Positions 10,241 through 19,093 of a DNA stretch of 19,093 nt are shown here, piece after piece. A program made the translations under genes and the position numbers. The notes beneath the pieces are model-generated. The model was not told the origin of the DNA. It did no database searches and saw only the letters and a program-made list of their open reading frames with translations. How positions within the stretch are numbered: the stretch's first letter is position 1; each line of letters begins with the position of its first letter. Origin of the DNA: Dissophora ornata (taxonomy: Eukaryota > Mortierellomycota > Mortierellomycetes > Mortierellales > Mortierellaceae); the NCBI GenBank assembly GCA_025201705.1, contig MU617211.1, positions 1 to 19,093 of the forward strand, in the 5' to 3' direction.

Positions 10241-12068
10241 TCTTGGATGGTTTAGATGCTTTTTTGTTGTTCTTTCCCTCGAATCCAGCGCGCTAGAAAC
10301 AGAGCAGAAGCAGAGGAATGAAGAATAGTGTAAGCAGCGGCAAAAACAATGTCATCGTCATCAATAAAAGCGCCTTCAGAACCATGGACTTACTGCCTTG
10401 GGCTTGCCGCCCTTTCCTCCCTTGGCACCTGCCTTGCCTCCCTTCTTGTCGCTCTTCTCGCCCTTCTTGCCCTTATTCTTGGCAGCGTCGATACGAGATT
10501 TGAGATTATCTTCACGCTTCTTTTGTTTCTGATCCTTAGTCTTGCTGACTGTTGACTTGCGCTCACCCCACTCCTTCGAACTCTTCTTCTTTTGTACCTC
10601 CTCGCGTCTGATAGTTTTCTTTAGAAGCTTGACGTCGTCCTTCACCTTCTCACCCTGTGCCAACTGCAACGCTTTCTTCCAGGTGTCCTTCTCCTTCAAA
10701 GCATTTGCCTTTTCGGGATCAGCAGTCTGTAGTGCAGCCAGCTTTTCCTTGTGTGCCTCAACCTATTGCAATTACATAGAGTCCGTTAGTGACTACGTTT
10801 TAAACTAACACAAGTTCAACGAAGAAGAGCGCACGCTCAGAAGATACGGACTACATTAGCCCGCCACATTACCATCTTGAGCTGACCCTGAGCATCGGTG
10901 GGTCCCCTTTTCTTCTTCTGGAGTCCCTCAAACTCAAACTTGCTAAACCGGACCTCTCCCTTATCACTGATAGATGATGCAGAAGGGCGTCCTCCGCTTG
11001 TTGAAGAAGAATCGGCCTCCTTGACCACAAGACCTTCTGATCCACCAGCAGCCCTCTTCTCCTTGGCCAACTTTTGTGATGCCTTCTTATCCTTTTTCCT
11101 CTTCAGGCGAGCTTCCAGAATGGCCTGTCGAGATGTGGGCTTTGTAGCACCGGTTGCCTCAGCAGCGACGCCGCGGCGTCCACGGAACTTGGCGAGACGC
11201 TCTTCCAACTTGGCGCGCAACTCTGTAATGGACTTGGGGGCCACTGCTGGTGTCTGAGCCGCAGTCTGAACTCGGGCCAACAGTCCCTCAAAGTTGTGTG
11301 TTGACGACTTTGCGATCACTGGTGCCTCACTGTCATCCTCTACGACGTCGTCGTTGTCTGAGCCCGCGATCGCCACATCATTATCATCCTCATCATCGTC
11401 ATCATCATCGCCTTCGCTATCGTCGCCATTGGCGGCCATTTCTGACTGAATATCCGTGACAGATTTGTTGTTTTCGGGGTCAAGCTGGATCGCCAAGAGA
11501 AAAAAAAATGACAAGAGGGTATGCAAGTCAGTTTTTTATCAGTCGATCGTCATCGCTGTGCCGTTTTGTGCGGAGCTGCGCGATGGTAGGGCAAGGAACT
11601 TGAACAGAGCGTACCTTGGCCTTCTTCGCCTTCTTCGTGCGCTCCTTGATCTCCTGCTTAGGCGCGCTCCTCTTCTTGTTGTGCTGGTATTTTGAGTTCT
11701 AATATGATGTGCGTCGCAGAAAAGACAAGGAGGGTCAGATACCTTTGCCCAATCGGGATTGATATCTGAAACGAAAGAGAAATTTGGGGCAAATCGACAA
11801 GAACCACTACCTGTTCCTCCTCTGTGAGTTCCTTTGTGATGTAGTATTGTGCGGGGATCAGCTTGAGCAGAGAGTCGAAGGAGCTTCCATGAGCCTTGAT
11901 CCTCTCCTATTTGATGTGATAGCGTTGGGATATTATAGAACCGTTAGGCTTGTTTGTTTGTTTCCAGGAGAAAAAAGAGGCTTGAAGTTGAGTTTGTTAT
12001 AGAAGAAGGAAAGGACATGAATGAAAATGACGAACCTCCAGGCCATCCAGTTTGAAGTGGGTGGACAT
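10236..12068 (-). CDS. RRP14: Rrp14/SURF6-type ribosome biogenesis protein (six exons)
   Basis: Rrp14 (human SURF6) is a nucleolar, highly basic protein required for assembly of early pre-ribosomes of both subunits. Exons are 12068-12036, 11906-11811, 11698-11615, 11484-10873, 10762-10394 and 10292-10236. Introns are 129, 112, 130, 110 and 101 nt, all GT-AG and all in phase 0, giving 416 aa. The N-terminal Rrp14 domain has LEERIKAHGSSFDSLLKLIP, then NKKRSAPKQEIKE and KKAKKAKLDPENNKSV. An Asp/Glu run follows (about 92-107). Next come LLARVQ and LRAKLEERLAKFRGRR, and the SURF6 core with VRFSKFEFEGLQKKKRG, WKKALQLAQGEKVKDD and SSKEWGERK. The Lys/Gly-rich tail ends in RAGFEGKNNKKASKPSKK. A tempting 23-nt exon inside the 112-nt intron was left out because it breaks the frame. 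The acidic run followed by a basic C terminus is usual for nucleolar proteins. Confidence 0.92.
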
Positions 12069-12325
12069 GATGAGAGTGGTCTATGAGGGGGTGTACAAGG
12101 GTCCGAGGATTCGATGGACAAAGGACGAGCGGTCGAATGTAGAGAGGGGACAAGGAGATCAGAAGCGGTTCTGCAGCAAAGTCTCGTTTGGAGGCCCAAA
12201 CCTGAAAGTGTAGGACTGCCACTAGGCATTTTTTTTTTTTTTTTTGTGGTGAGTATGCAAACATCAACACTGCAAAGCCACTTCAGATATATATCAGTCA
12301 CGTGGATGTTACATTTGATCCTACG
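12069..12325. promoter_or_regulatory. Upstream region of RRP14
   Basis: This is the likely RRP14 promoter, read on the minus strand. It has a run of about 16 T (12231-12246 on the plus strand, A on the RRP14 strand), a common nucleosome-poor element in fungal promoters. I see no clear TATA box. Overlapping open frames are low-complexity. Confidence 0.35.
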
Positions 12326-12423
12326 AAAAAATGTTTCGCGTCCAAATTGGACGCGTCTCCTTCATAGCTCTTGCTGCTAGGAGCTATCTAAGCAAGAGCA
12401 GTCTAGACTCCCGCGGGGGAGTC
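12326..12423. repeat. Cluster of four inverted repeats plus a T6/A6 run
   Basis: Four palindromes sit within 90 bp. CGCGTCCAA-A-TTGGACGCG (12337-12355) has 9-bp arms and a 1-nt centre. GCTCTTGCT (12367-12375) pairs with AGCAAGAGC (12391-12399), with an alternative ATAGCTC/GAGCTAT pairing inside. GTCTAGAC (12401-12408) is a perfect 8-bp palindrome. GACTCCC pairs with GGGAGTC within 12406-12423. Read on the minus strand, the strongest hairpin is followed after 4 nt of AAAC-type spacer by T-rich sequence ending in T6. The 3' end of a structured RNA is possible but not identified. Confidence 0.6.
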
Positions 12424-14464
12424 TGTTCAGGCCATGTGCTCTCTCCAAAGTCGCGCTATCATATTGACATGCGCACTCCAATGCAAACAGCAGCGCTATG
12501 CCCACCTGTTTCAACAGAATCACCTGAGGGTCATCTCGCGAAAGCGACAACTTTTCAGGACCGACTCTGAATGAACGGGCCTTACTCAAAGAATGACCTA
12601 GGCCACTCCTTCTGTTGAAAGGTGAATGTTTTGGCAAACTTGCCTTGTTTCGAAACCTTCCTTATTTACCGTTTGTTTACTGTGCCTCTCGATTTCACAC
12701 ACTCCACGGTTTCGGCTTCGCGGCGCGACATTGTGACCTGAGTGTCAGGAAGCATGACGATAAATAAAATAGGCTATGCCGCGGAAAAACACAATATCTG
12801 TTAATAAGCAGAATTACGTGAGACACGGCCTCTTGGGGATGTTGGTGACCAGTAATCGCTTATTTGTTTCGTCAACAGTACTGTACAAAGCCTTCGCAAT
12901 GTAGGTTCAAAGTAAACATTCCTCCAAGATGTGTATTGGTGTCACAGCCTATAGGAGGCTGCGTGGTTAGATATTCTGGTGACAAAGGCGTCAAGTCGAG
13001 AAATGCAGTGGTAGGAGAATGTGTGTGGGGGGAGGGGGGCGTGCTCAAAAGAGGCCCTGAACAACGCCGCAAGTGGCTCAAGTGAACGGAAGGAACAAGG
13101 ATTTAAGATGATATCAGAATTGGATCAGAATGTGTGTGTGTACGTGTTGTGGGCTAGGGATGTGTTGATTACCGTACACTTTAAAGTAAATGAGCACAAC
13201 AATAGCAACACAGTGGCACAGAGCAACCAGCCTACAAGTTGTAACGTCCCAGTCGAAAAAGTAAGTAAAAGAGAATGTGGGAGCCCCTTGTTGTGGCGCC
13301 GTGCGAAACCTAATTTGCTCTCTGCATATTATTTTCGTCAAGCATGTCCGTCCCTGGGACAACATGCGCACAAACACAACAAACCTTTTTTTTTTTCCCC
13401 TCTTGCCACACGCAAAAAAAAAAAACAAATAAAACATGCAGTTGCTCCATTGTACACTTCCATCCGTCCTCTTCTTAACGATTATTGCTCTCGGGGTGTT
13501 GTTTATCCTCCCTTCCCTCGACCTTCTACCCAGACAGTACATTTCATCAGGCCCAAATCTTATTAATTGTTCTCCACACGCCAATATCAAAGCTAATAAA
13601 GTGTGGAGAAAACAAAGCGCTTGTGCACACATGAATGCTCCAAACACTCTGGGGATGGACTAAGAAGATCATACCTGGGTCCTCCCGCCGTAAGTCATCC
13701 CACACAACTGAATAACTGAACTCTGTCAACAGCTTCATCCATACTAAAGTGAACTGTTTCCTTTCCCTTTCGTTCCCCCATGCATCCAGCTACATGTTTG
13801 AACACACAAAAGATGACCTCTTTCGTGTTGATACAGTGTTGACCCCCACTCTCTTCAATATTTCCTCTTCTCACCAATGAAGTAGTGGGACGGGAGCACA
13901 CCTCTCCGCGCGAAAAGCAAAATAGACGTTGGGCAGATGGTTTTCGTTGTTTGTTCTGCCTTCTAGACCATTTATCCTGAACTAACGCGTGCTGCCATCC
14001 ATTACTCTCTCTCTCTGCCACTTTACGAGGACATCACGGCGCTTCAACGCCCCTAAAAAACAATCGACTGTCAGAGTGTGGAGTTGGAAATACGAAAGTC
14101 TTGATGACTCCTGATCATACGATAACATGAAGCAAATGCTCTTGCCTTTAACGCCTTCTCTCCTTCTTGTACTTCAACGAAGTGGTCATCAGGTGAAGAA
14201 TTTGTAGAGCGCCTTGTGTTTGTTTCTGATGCTAGTAATGGTGCAGCAGAGAGCACTGTATTCTGTACACCGTTAACAGAAGCGCATGCAAAGGAGGTCT
14301 ATCTTACATGCGTGGACCACAACGAATGGTATTGCAGATATCGCCAAGAACATGTGCGGAACTGTGCAGTTCTAGATATCTGTGATTTTGTACTGCAAGT
14401 ATACATCCTCAACGGCGGCGTTTAACGCGAGTATGGATGTGGCGATCCAACCAACGGGGTTTTG
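12424..14464. other. Long intergenic region without a confident gene
   Basis: About 2 kb between RRP14 and the ML-like gene. It has a G-rich tract (about 13026-13040) and a T11 run (13386-13396) facing an A12 run (13414-13425). Open frames overlap on both strands, the longest about 180 codons around 13021-13647. None shows a recognisable domain, and the opposing frames cannot all be genes. I see no tRNA. A GT...AG pair at about 13691-13729 looks like an intron but has no gene around it that I can name. Confidence 0.45.
13436..13663 (+). CDS. Doubtful small hypothetical membrane or secreted protein
   Basis: This is a 75-codon frame with an ATG. Its N terminus (MQLLHCTLPSVLFLTIIALG) looks like a signal anchor or signal peptide, with a hydrophobic stretch at about residues 11-27. 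The ATG follows a pyrimidine-rich and then A-rich leader, which resembles fungal 5' untranslated sequence. Against it, the rest of the protein has no domain and a long frame is open on the other strand. It may be spliced, since a GTAAGT lies just downstream at about 13691. It could be chance. Confidence 0.2.
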   Translation: MQLLHCTLPSVLFLTIIALGVLFILPSLDLLPRQYISSGPNLINCSPHANIKANKVWRKQSACAHMNAPNTLGMD

Positions 14465-14470
14465 TATAAA
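14465..14470 (+). promoter_or_regulatory. TATA box of the ML-like secreted protein gene
   Basis: TATAAA occurs in the context GTATAAATAC, 108 bp upstream of the ATG at 14573. A strongly CT-rich leader follows (about 14485-14570). This layout is typical of highly expressed fungal genes for small secreted proteins. Confidence 0.65.
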
Positions 14471-14572
14471 TACTCGGACATCCATCTCCACTTTTTCCCT
14501 TCTTCTTCTCTATCCTTCACCACCAAACTCCTCCTTCACAAAGCCTCCAACCTCCAAACCCCTACTCAAGCC

Positions 14573-15133
14573 ATGAAGTTCATTGCCGCTATCACCGCCC
14601 TTGTCGTCGCCGCTGTCGCGAATGCGCAGACCTGGACCAACTGTGCTACTGGAGCCACTGACCTGACCATTAGCTCCTTCTCGGTCTCGCCTTACCCTCT
14701 GTGCATCAGCCAGAACGTCTGCGCCAGCGGAACCGGTTTGTTGAACGCCCCTGTGACCAGTGGAGCGACGCTCGCGATCCAGGGCAAGTACCTCGGCCGT
14801 GTCGTCTACACCGACAACCAGGATCTCTGCGCCCTTACTGCAAGCCAGGGTGTCCCTTGCCCCATCGCCGTGACTGTCACATCCATCACTGCCTGCGTCC
14901 TGGTGAAGAGCACTGCTCCCGCCAACGTAAGTTAAAACCAACGATGCGTGAATTATGGTTGTATTGTATGGGAACAAAATAACCATCGAATTCCAACGTA
15001 TTGAAAAAATCCCCTCCTTCCTCTACCACCACCATAGGTCCCCGTTTCCCTCACCGTTCTTGCTACGAACGGAGACGGAAACGTCCTCTTCTGCCAGGCT
15101 GCAGTCGTCACCGCCTCCACCTGCTCCACGTAA
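14573..15133 (+). CDS. Secreted ML-domain-like lipid-binding protein (two exons)
   Basis: Exons are 14573-14926 and 15038-15133 with a 111-nt GTAAGT...TAG intron in phase 0; the product is 149 aa. Residues 1-19 form a signal peptide with an A-N-A-Q cleavage region, so the mature protein starts near TWTNC. It has eight cysteines (24, 44, 50, 86, 96, 108, 137, 147), enough for four disulfides. The order of features matches the MD-2-related lipid-recognition (ML) family of fungal phosphatidylglycerol/phosphatidylinositol transfer proteins: an early Cys with DLTISS-F-V-P, a GT-L turn, the DLC-L...G-PCPI strand, TACVLVKSTAP, then a TVLATNGDGNVLFC strand. ML assignment rests on this pattern alone. 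If right, it binds a lipid or sterol outside the cell. The strong TATA box and CT-rich leader suggest high expression. It converges on the K+ channel gene. Confidence 0.8.
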
Positions 15134-15540
15134 ATGGATATACCCCCACTCAAAAGCATGGGCTTGGACCGCTAACTTTTGTTCAGTACTTTGGCCGCCA
15201 AATATCCATCTTTTACACTTCAAGCAGTCTTCATTTGCGAAAGGGCTTATTATACTTCGCTGAGATTGACATGTTATCTATTTTATATATCCTTATAATA
15301 AAGCCGTGCCCGCACTGTCTTTGTTACTATCATCGTCTCGCAGCATTTTTCTGCGACTTCGCTATGCCGTGAAATACTGGAAGTCTCTTGCATTAGTGTA
15401 AAGGACTGAAGGATTTATTAAAAGGCAACTTTTCAGTCTATGGGGCAAACAACGGTCGCGGAGCAAATTATGAAATCAAATACAATGAACCGGATACGGA
15501 GAAATGGGATGGCAACGATTGTTAATTATAATGGAATAGT
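15134..15540. other. Convergent 3' region between ML-like gene and K+ channel
   Basis: These 407 bases lie between two facing stop codons and should hold both 3' untranslated regions. They are AT-rich around 15240-15300. I see no further gene. Confidence 0.5.
15297..15302 (+). terminator. Candidate polyadenylation signal AATAAA of the ML-like gene
   Basis: An exact AATAAA lies 164 nt after the stop codon, following an AT-rich TTTTATATAT-type stretch. Both are common parts of fungal 3'-end signals. Confidence 0.4.
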
Positions 15541-17617
15541 CTACAAGATGGCGGCAGTGTCGGCGAAAGGCGATTTCTTCGGTACAAGTTGATGGGTCTC
15601 TAAAATCTTTTGCAATGCGTCCATGGTTTGCTGGTTCTGCTTCAAGACTTGTGTCATGGTCTGAATCCGCTCCATCATCTCTTGTTGTCCAGGATGCATG
15701 CCGTTCGCGCCCAGCGATGCGTAGCCCGGCCGTATCGTCTGGGACTCGTATGAATGATTACTATCGAAGCTCTGTCTTGCCTCTATGAAAATCATAAGGA
15801 TTGTTAAAGTTAGCACCGCTACCGGACGTTTTGGCGGAGGAGGAGGAGGTATTCTTGTTTTTCGATCCTTATTCCTTGCTTACCGTCACTAGGCGAGTCG
15901 TCTGCCATGCCACTGTTGGCCATAGCCTGCCGCCTATACCGCTGCATGGCCTCCCAGACGAGCGTAAAGTTGCGTCCAATGATAATGGAAGGCAGTGTGA
16001 TCAACAACACACCACACATCATGGCAGGGAAAGATATCAGTTTGCCCACGAATGTCGTAGGTACCATGTCGCCATATCCTGTCGTTGTGATCGTGACCAT
16101 GACAAACCAAAATGCTGCTGGGATGCTGTCGAATGTGCTCGGGTTGTTGTTGGCATCGACAAACACCTGCCTTGCCTCATCCCACTCGCCTATTAAAACA
16201 AGATGGAGAAAGCGTGTCAATGCTGCTTGTTCCTCTCTCTTGGTAAGAGTTTCGTGAAAGGCGCCACTGGTGAAGTTCATGCGTTCCAGACGTTACCTCT
16301 TTCAGCAAAGTACAGCAGAGTTGAGAACAGCATGGTGCCGGTGATCAAGAAGAAGAACAAGGCGCTCAAGGCATCCATACTCCTCTTAATAGCTACGATC
16401 ATGACCTCAATGGTCATGATGATGGTCGAGGAGTACTTGAATGTCCGGAACACACGCAACAAGCGGAATAGCCTTAGAATCGTGAATCGGAAGAATACCG
16501 TCTACAAATCCGAGAAAATGTGGTGATAGGAAAATCAGAAATCAGCTATGTCATTTCAGTTGCTGCTGATTATCCTTGATACTCCAGACAAGTCGTACCG
16601 TATCCCGCGTCAGCGCTAGTTCAATGTAGTAGGGCAAAATTGAGAGGACGTCGATTATGGCCAATGGAGCTAATAGGATTGTAGGAGATCACGTAGTAGC
16701 GTTAGCATATTCGTGTGACATCTCGGTACTCTATACATGGCCAACTGGGAAAGGAAATGATAGGCGAGCGACACGCACAGAAGAGAAATCTCTTGAGTTG
16801 CTTGATTGAGTCCGAATGGCAGATTACGCGTGCACCAAATTCGATGGTGAAAAACGCCACCACGACTGTCTCAAAATCGAACCTACAGGAAACAGACAGT
16901 GCTTAGTTCATGGCGGATCAAAAAGGGCGCGATGGTTGCATGGCTTTCTGCAGATCGAAAATTGGCAAGTCGATGGTACCAGATAATAGAGTCTGTGGAT
17001 CGGAAAGAGGGGATGGTCTCGATAGTTGTGATCACGGCACTGAGGACGATCGCGAACGAGACCCAGACGTTGAGAGCAAATGCGGCATTGCTCGATGAAG
17101 GGTCCTCGAGCAAGAGAAATAGTTTTCTCTTGAACGGGTTCTTATAATTTCGTAAGCAATGTATAGGATACATGGGTGATGTTAACACAAGAGACCAGAA
17201 GACACAGGGGGAAATTGGTTATTTTTGTATTCTCGGGAACGGACGAGCGGGTTGCATCATCATCATCATCAACATGGGAAAAGCACATACCCTAATGGCA
17301 TTTGCCTGTGAATTGGACCGGGTATTGGAGTCATCCTGATCAACCTGCATCTCTCGAAGTTCCTGAGGAATGTCAATCATGGGCCACTCTAGCGCCATGT
17401 CGACCTGATGCATTGATCTCCTAGGCTGTGCTTCGTTGGCAGACCTTCCTGAGGAGGTGCTGGGCCTGTCCGAGATGGGCGAAGCAACTGTGGGACCGGC
17501 GTTGTGGCGATGATTATGGTGATGTTGGCTGTTGGGCTCAGACATCTCTATCTGATCGACACTCGTGTCGATGTCATCCGGCTCGTCCTGCAGATGTTTG
17601 AAGGGTCGCCTTGGCAT
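15541..17617 (-). CDS. Voltage-gated K+ channel, six-TM Kv type (seven exons)
   Basis: Exons are 17617-17291, 17140-16980, 16882-16779, 16669-16599, 16501-16297, 16189-15884 and 15782-15541; introns are 97-150 nt, GT-AG; product 471 aa. Residues 1-109 are polar and His/Ser-rich with no T1 tetramerisation domain. S1 is at about 133-153, S2 at 165-185 (acidic E177), S3 at 199-216 (D204, then LPYY). S4 carries R231, R234, R237, R240 and K243 at every third position, matching Shaker R1-R4 and K5. S5 is at about 266-287. The pore has IPAAFWFVMVT and filter TTGYGD (325-330); S6 runs to about 360 with LPSII in place of PVPV. C-terminal residues 427-452 form a heptad (I431, M434, L438, N441, M445, L448, L452), a likely coiled coil for tetramer assembly. 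It should gate K+ flow across the plasma membrane on depolarisation. The frame stays open upstream to 18040, so the start could be earlier. Confidence 0.92.
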
Positions 17618-19093
17618 GCTCTGCTTGGATAAAGTGGCTAAGTGCTCGTTGGGTCTAAGGGTGATATGCGTTTGGTAGATAATGGATACTGAGGAAATGC
17701 AAGACTCAGGTTTGGTGGCGTGCTGTCCAGAAGGTGTGGGTATGTAGTAAGATCCAAAGAAGGAATACGAGGCTCCCTTTGCAGCTGTGCTACTGTACTT
17801 GGTGGAAATCGATCCAATAACGAACGCTTCCAGCGCTGTCGGGGTCGAGTGCGAATGTCGAGATGGAGCTGGAAAGGGAAGAGAGGAGCGAGGAGGAGAA
17901 GAATAAAGGCTTTTGAGGATGGCGAAGATTGAGTTTCGAGATGATGCAGTTGATGCAGTCAGAGAACACTGTTCGTTCCTGAAGTTCCAGAAGGGACACG
18001 AGTATGCAGTTATAGAAATTTCAGGCACGCACGCATGCAATAATAAGGAGACACTTCCTTATTTGGTATTGGCAGGGTCCATGTCTTCAAGTGATCGAAA
18101 TATCCGGAGCAAAACGACGGTGTGTATTCCTCTGCTCTAGTTTTGGGGCATTGGCATTTGAACAGACGAACAGACGATGCTCATCGCCCCCTCCCACAAA
18201 CGAAGTCACCATTGATCGAGGCTGGCAAATGGCCATCTTCAGTCAGTCAGCTACAGCCCTCAACAGTCTATGCGTCAACCATAGTTTGCAGATGAACAGT
18301 TTTTCTGTCCATTCATCCCGTTCGTCGCTATTCTTGGCAGGGCCCCTCTGAAGGTATCGCTTCTTGTAGATGACGATGTCTAAATCGAAGTTCGCCTTAT
18401 TGCTTTACAGAGTCGTTCTGAGACCATGGAAGGTGTGCTCCTGCATCTTTCCAGGCTTTTCTTGACTTTAGGTTCTACAGCACAAGAGGGTTCAACAGGA
18501 GGCTCCAAAGAAGAAAATGTATAGTGTTATTCGGTGCAGAGGTGTTTTCAGGTGCTGCGCGAAATTGTCGCTACTACGAAGTTGATGGGGTCATGATTGC
18601 TCGGACTGCTTGACAGGTGTTACTCTATCTGACCGTCGTTCTCACGACGTACAAACAGAAAACTGACCGTCGACAATGCACCGACTACGAACACAAGAAA
18701 ATAAACAATAAAAAAGGCGCACTTTTGACCACCAACGCACCGGATTTATCCGATTAGCTTATAAGCTTATTTTTTTTTTTTCGTTGGGCACCCGCCCACA
18801 GTTGTCAGAACCTTGCCCCAAGCTTTGTGGCTGCATCCACGCATCCTGGCTGCCGGCTTGAGGGTCGTTTTCCCTTCCCCTTTCTCTTCGCTGTCTATTT
18901 TAAGGTCAGTACACCCCACGCATGAATTTATTTCTCCATTGAAACTGAAAAGGGCGCCAACCACGAGATGTACGAACGCCAGCATCATTGCTCACGGGAA
19001 AGTAACACTATACGTCATTTAGCGCGCGTGTATGTACTATTTCGATGATCTATCTCTCAATCAGAGTACATCGGCGTTGCAAAGACAAAAAAA
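17618..19093. other. Upstream region of the K+ channel; no recognised gene
   Basis: This region should hold the channel promoter and leader on the minus strand. A CT-rich stretch (minus strand, about 17890-17840) could mark a transcript start. Several short frames overlap on both strands without motifs. A small palindrome pair followed by a T run lies near 18741-18781. I see no tRNA or known element. Confidence 0.4.
18741..18781. repeat. Two adjacent palindromes followed by a T run
   Basis: CGGAT-TT-ATCCG (18741-18752) is a 5-bp hairpin. The perfect 12-bp palindrome AGCTTATAAGCT (18756-18767) follows 3 bp later. A run of about 13 T then starts near 18769. The arrangement looks like an RNA 3' end, but no RNA gene can be recognised upstream. 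Confidence 0.4.

Noticed and set aside
11743..11765. 23-nt exon of RRP14
   Set aside because: Inclusion gives a joined length that is not a multiple of three and leaves flanking introns of 44-45 nt. A single 112-nt intron restores the frame. It is kept as a finding rather than as an exon.
12377..12637. 86-codon minus-strand frame next to the palindrome cluster
   Set aside because: It overlaps an equally long frame on the other strand and the inverted-repeat cluster, and the protein matches nothing I know.
13114..13647. 177-codon minus-strand and 181-codon plus-strand frames facing each other
   Set aside because: Both include homopolymer-encoded Phe or Lys runs and have no domains. Opposed frames of this size arise by chance in stop-poor DNA.
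14216..14425. Plus-strand frame upstream of the ML-like gene
   Set aside because: It has no ATG at its upstream end and no domain, and it sits in the promoter of the ML-like gene.
14510..14986. 158-codon antisense frame over the ML-like gene
   Set aside because: It is a shadow of the secreted protein's coding exon: Gly/Asp-rich with no hydrophobic core.

Overview
The window is nuclear DNA from a fungus. Genes are split by many short GT-AG introns (77-221 nt), and coding sequence lies on both strands with short gaps. The genes include fungal forms of cap methyltransferase, Svf1, Coq9 and Rrp14, a secreted ML-type protein and a voltage-gated K+ channel. The intron density, roughly balanced base composition, ML-like secreted protein and Kv-type channel suggest an early-diverging (Mortierella-like) lineage. 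That placement is an inference; no rRNA marker is present.

Layout: 1-735 is a repeat-rich block with no gene: a diverged tandem array of about 72-nt hairpin units, followed by two copies of an element bounded by inverted repeats. 736-2297 has no recognisable gene. 2298-3935 (+) is the mRNA cap guanine-N7 methyltransferase ABD1 in six exons. It converges on THOC5 (7099-4296, -, four exons), a THO/TREX mRNA-export subunit. SVF1 (8759-7271, -, three exons with a 13-nt first exon) lies directly upstream of THOC5 on the same strand. SVF1 is divergent from COQ9 (9006-10107, +, four exons) across a 246-bp shared promoter with two CCAAT boxes. COQ9 converges on RRP14/SURF6 (12068-10236, -, six exons). 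12069-14572 is mostly non-coding and holds a striking cluster of palindromes and one doubtful small ORF. 14573-15133 (+) encodes a small secreted eight-cysteine ML-like protein with a clear TATA box. It converges on a six-transmembrane voltage-gated K+ channel (17617-15541, -, seven exons). 17618-19093 is the channel's upstream region with no recognised gene.

The spliced models all close in frame: ABD1 386 aa, THOC5 788 aa, SVF1 386 aa, COQ9 278 aa, RRP14 416 aa, ML-like 149 aa, K+ channel 471 aa. Functions group loosely into mRNA and ribosome processing (ABD1, THOC5, RRP14), lipid/oxidative/mitochondrial work (SVF1, COQ9, ML-like) and membrane excitability (Kv). They do not form one pathway. 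The most notable observations are the channel's T-T-G-Y-G filter in place of T-V-G-Y-G, its lack of an N-terminal T1 domain together with a C-terminal coiled coil, and the unexplained hairpin/inverted-repeat DNA at the left end and near 12.4 kb.
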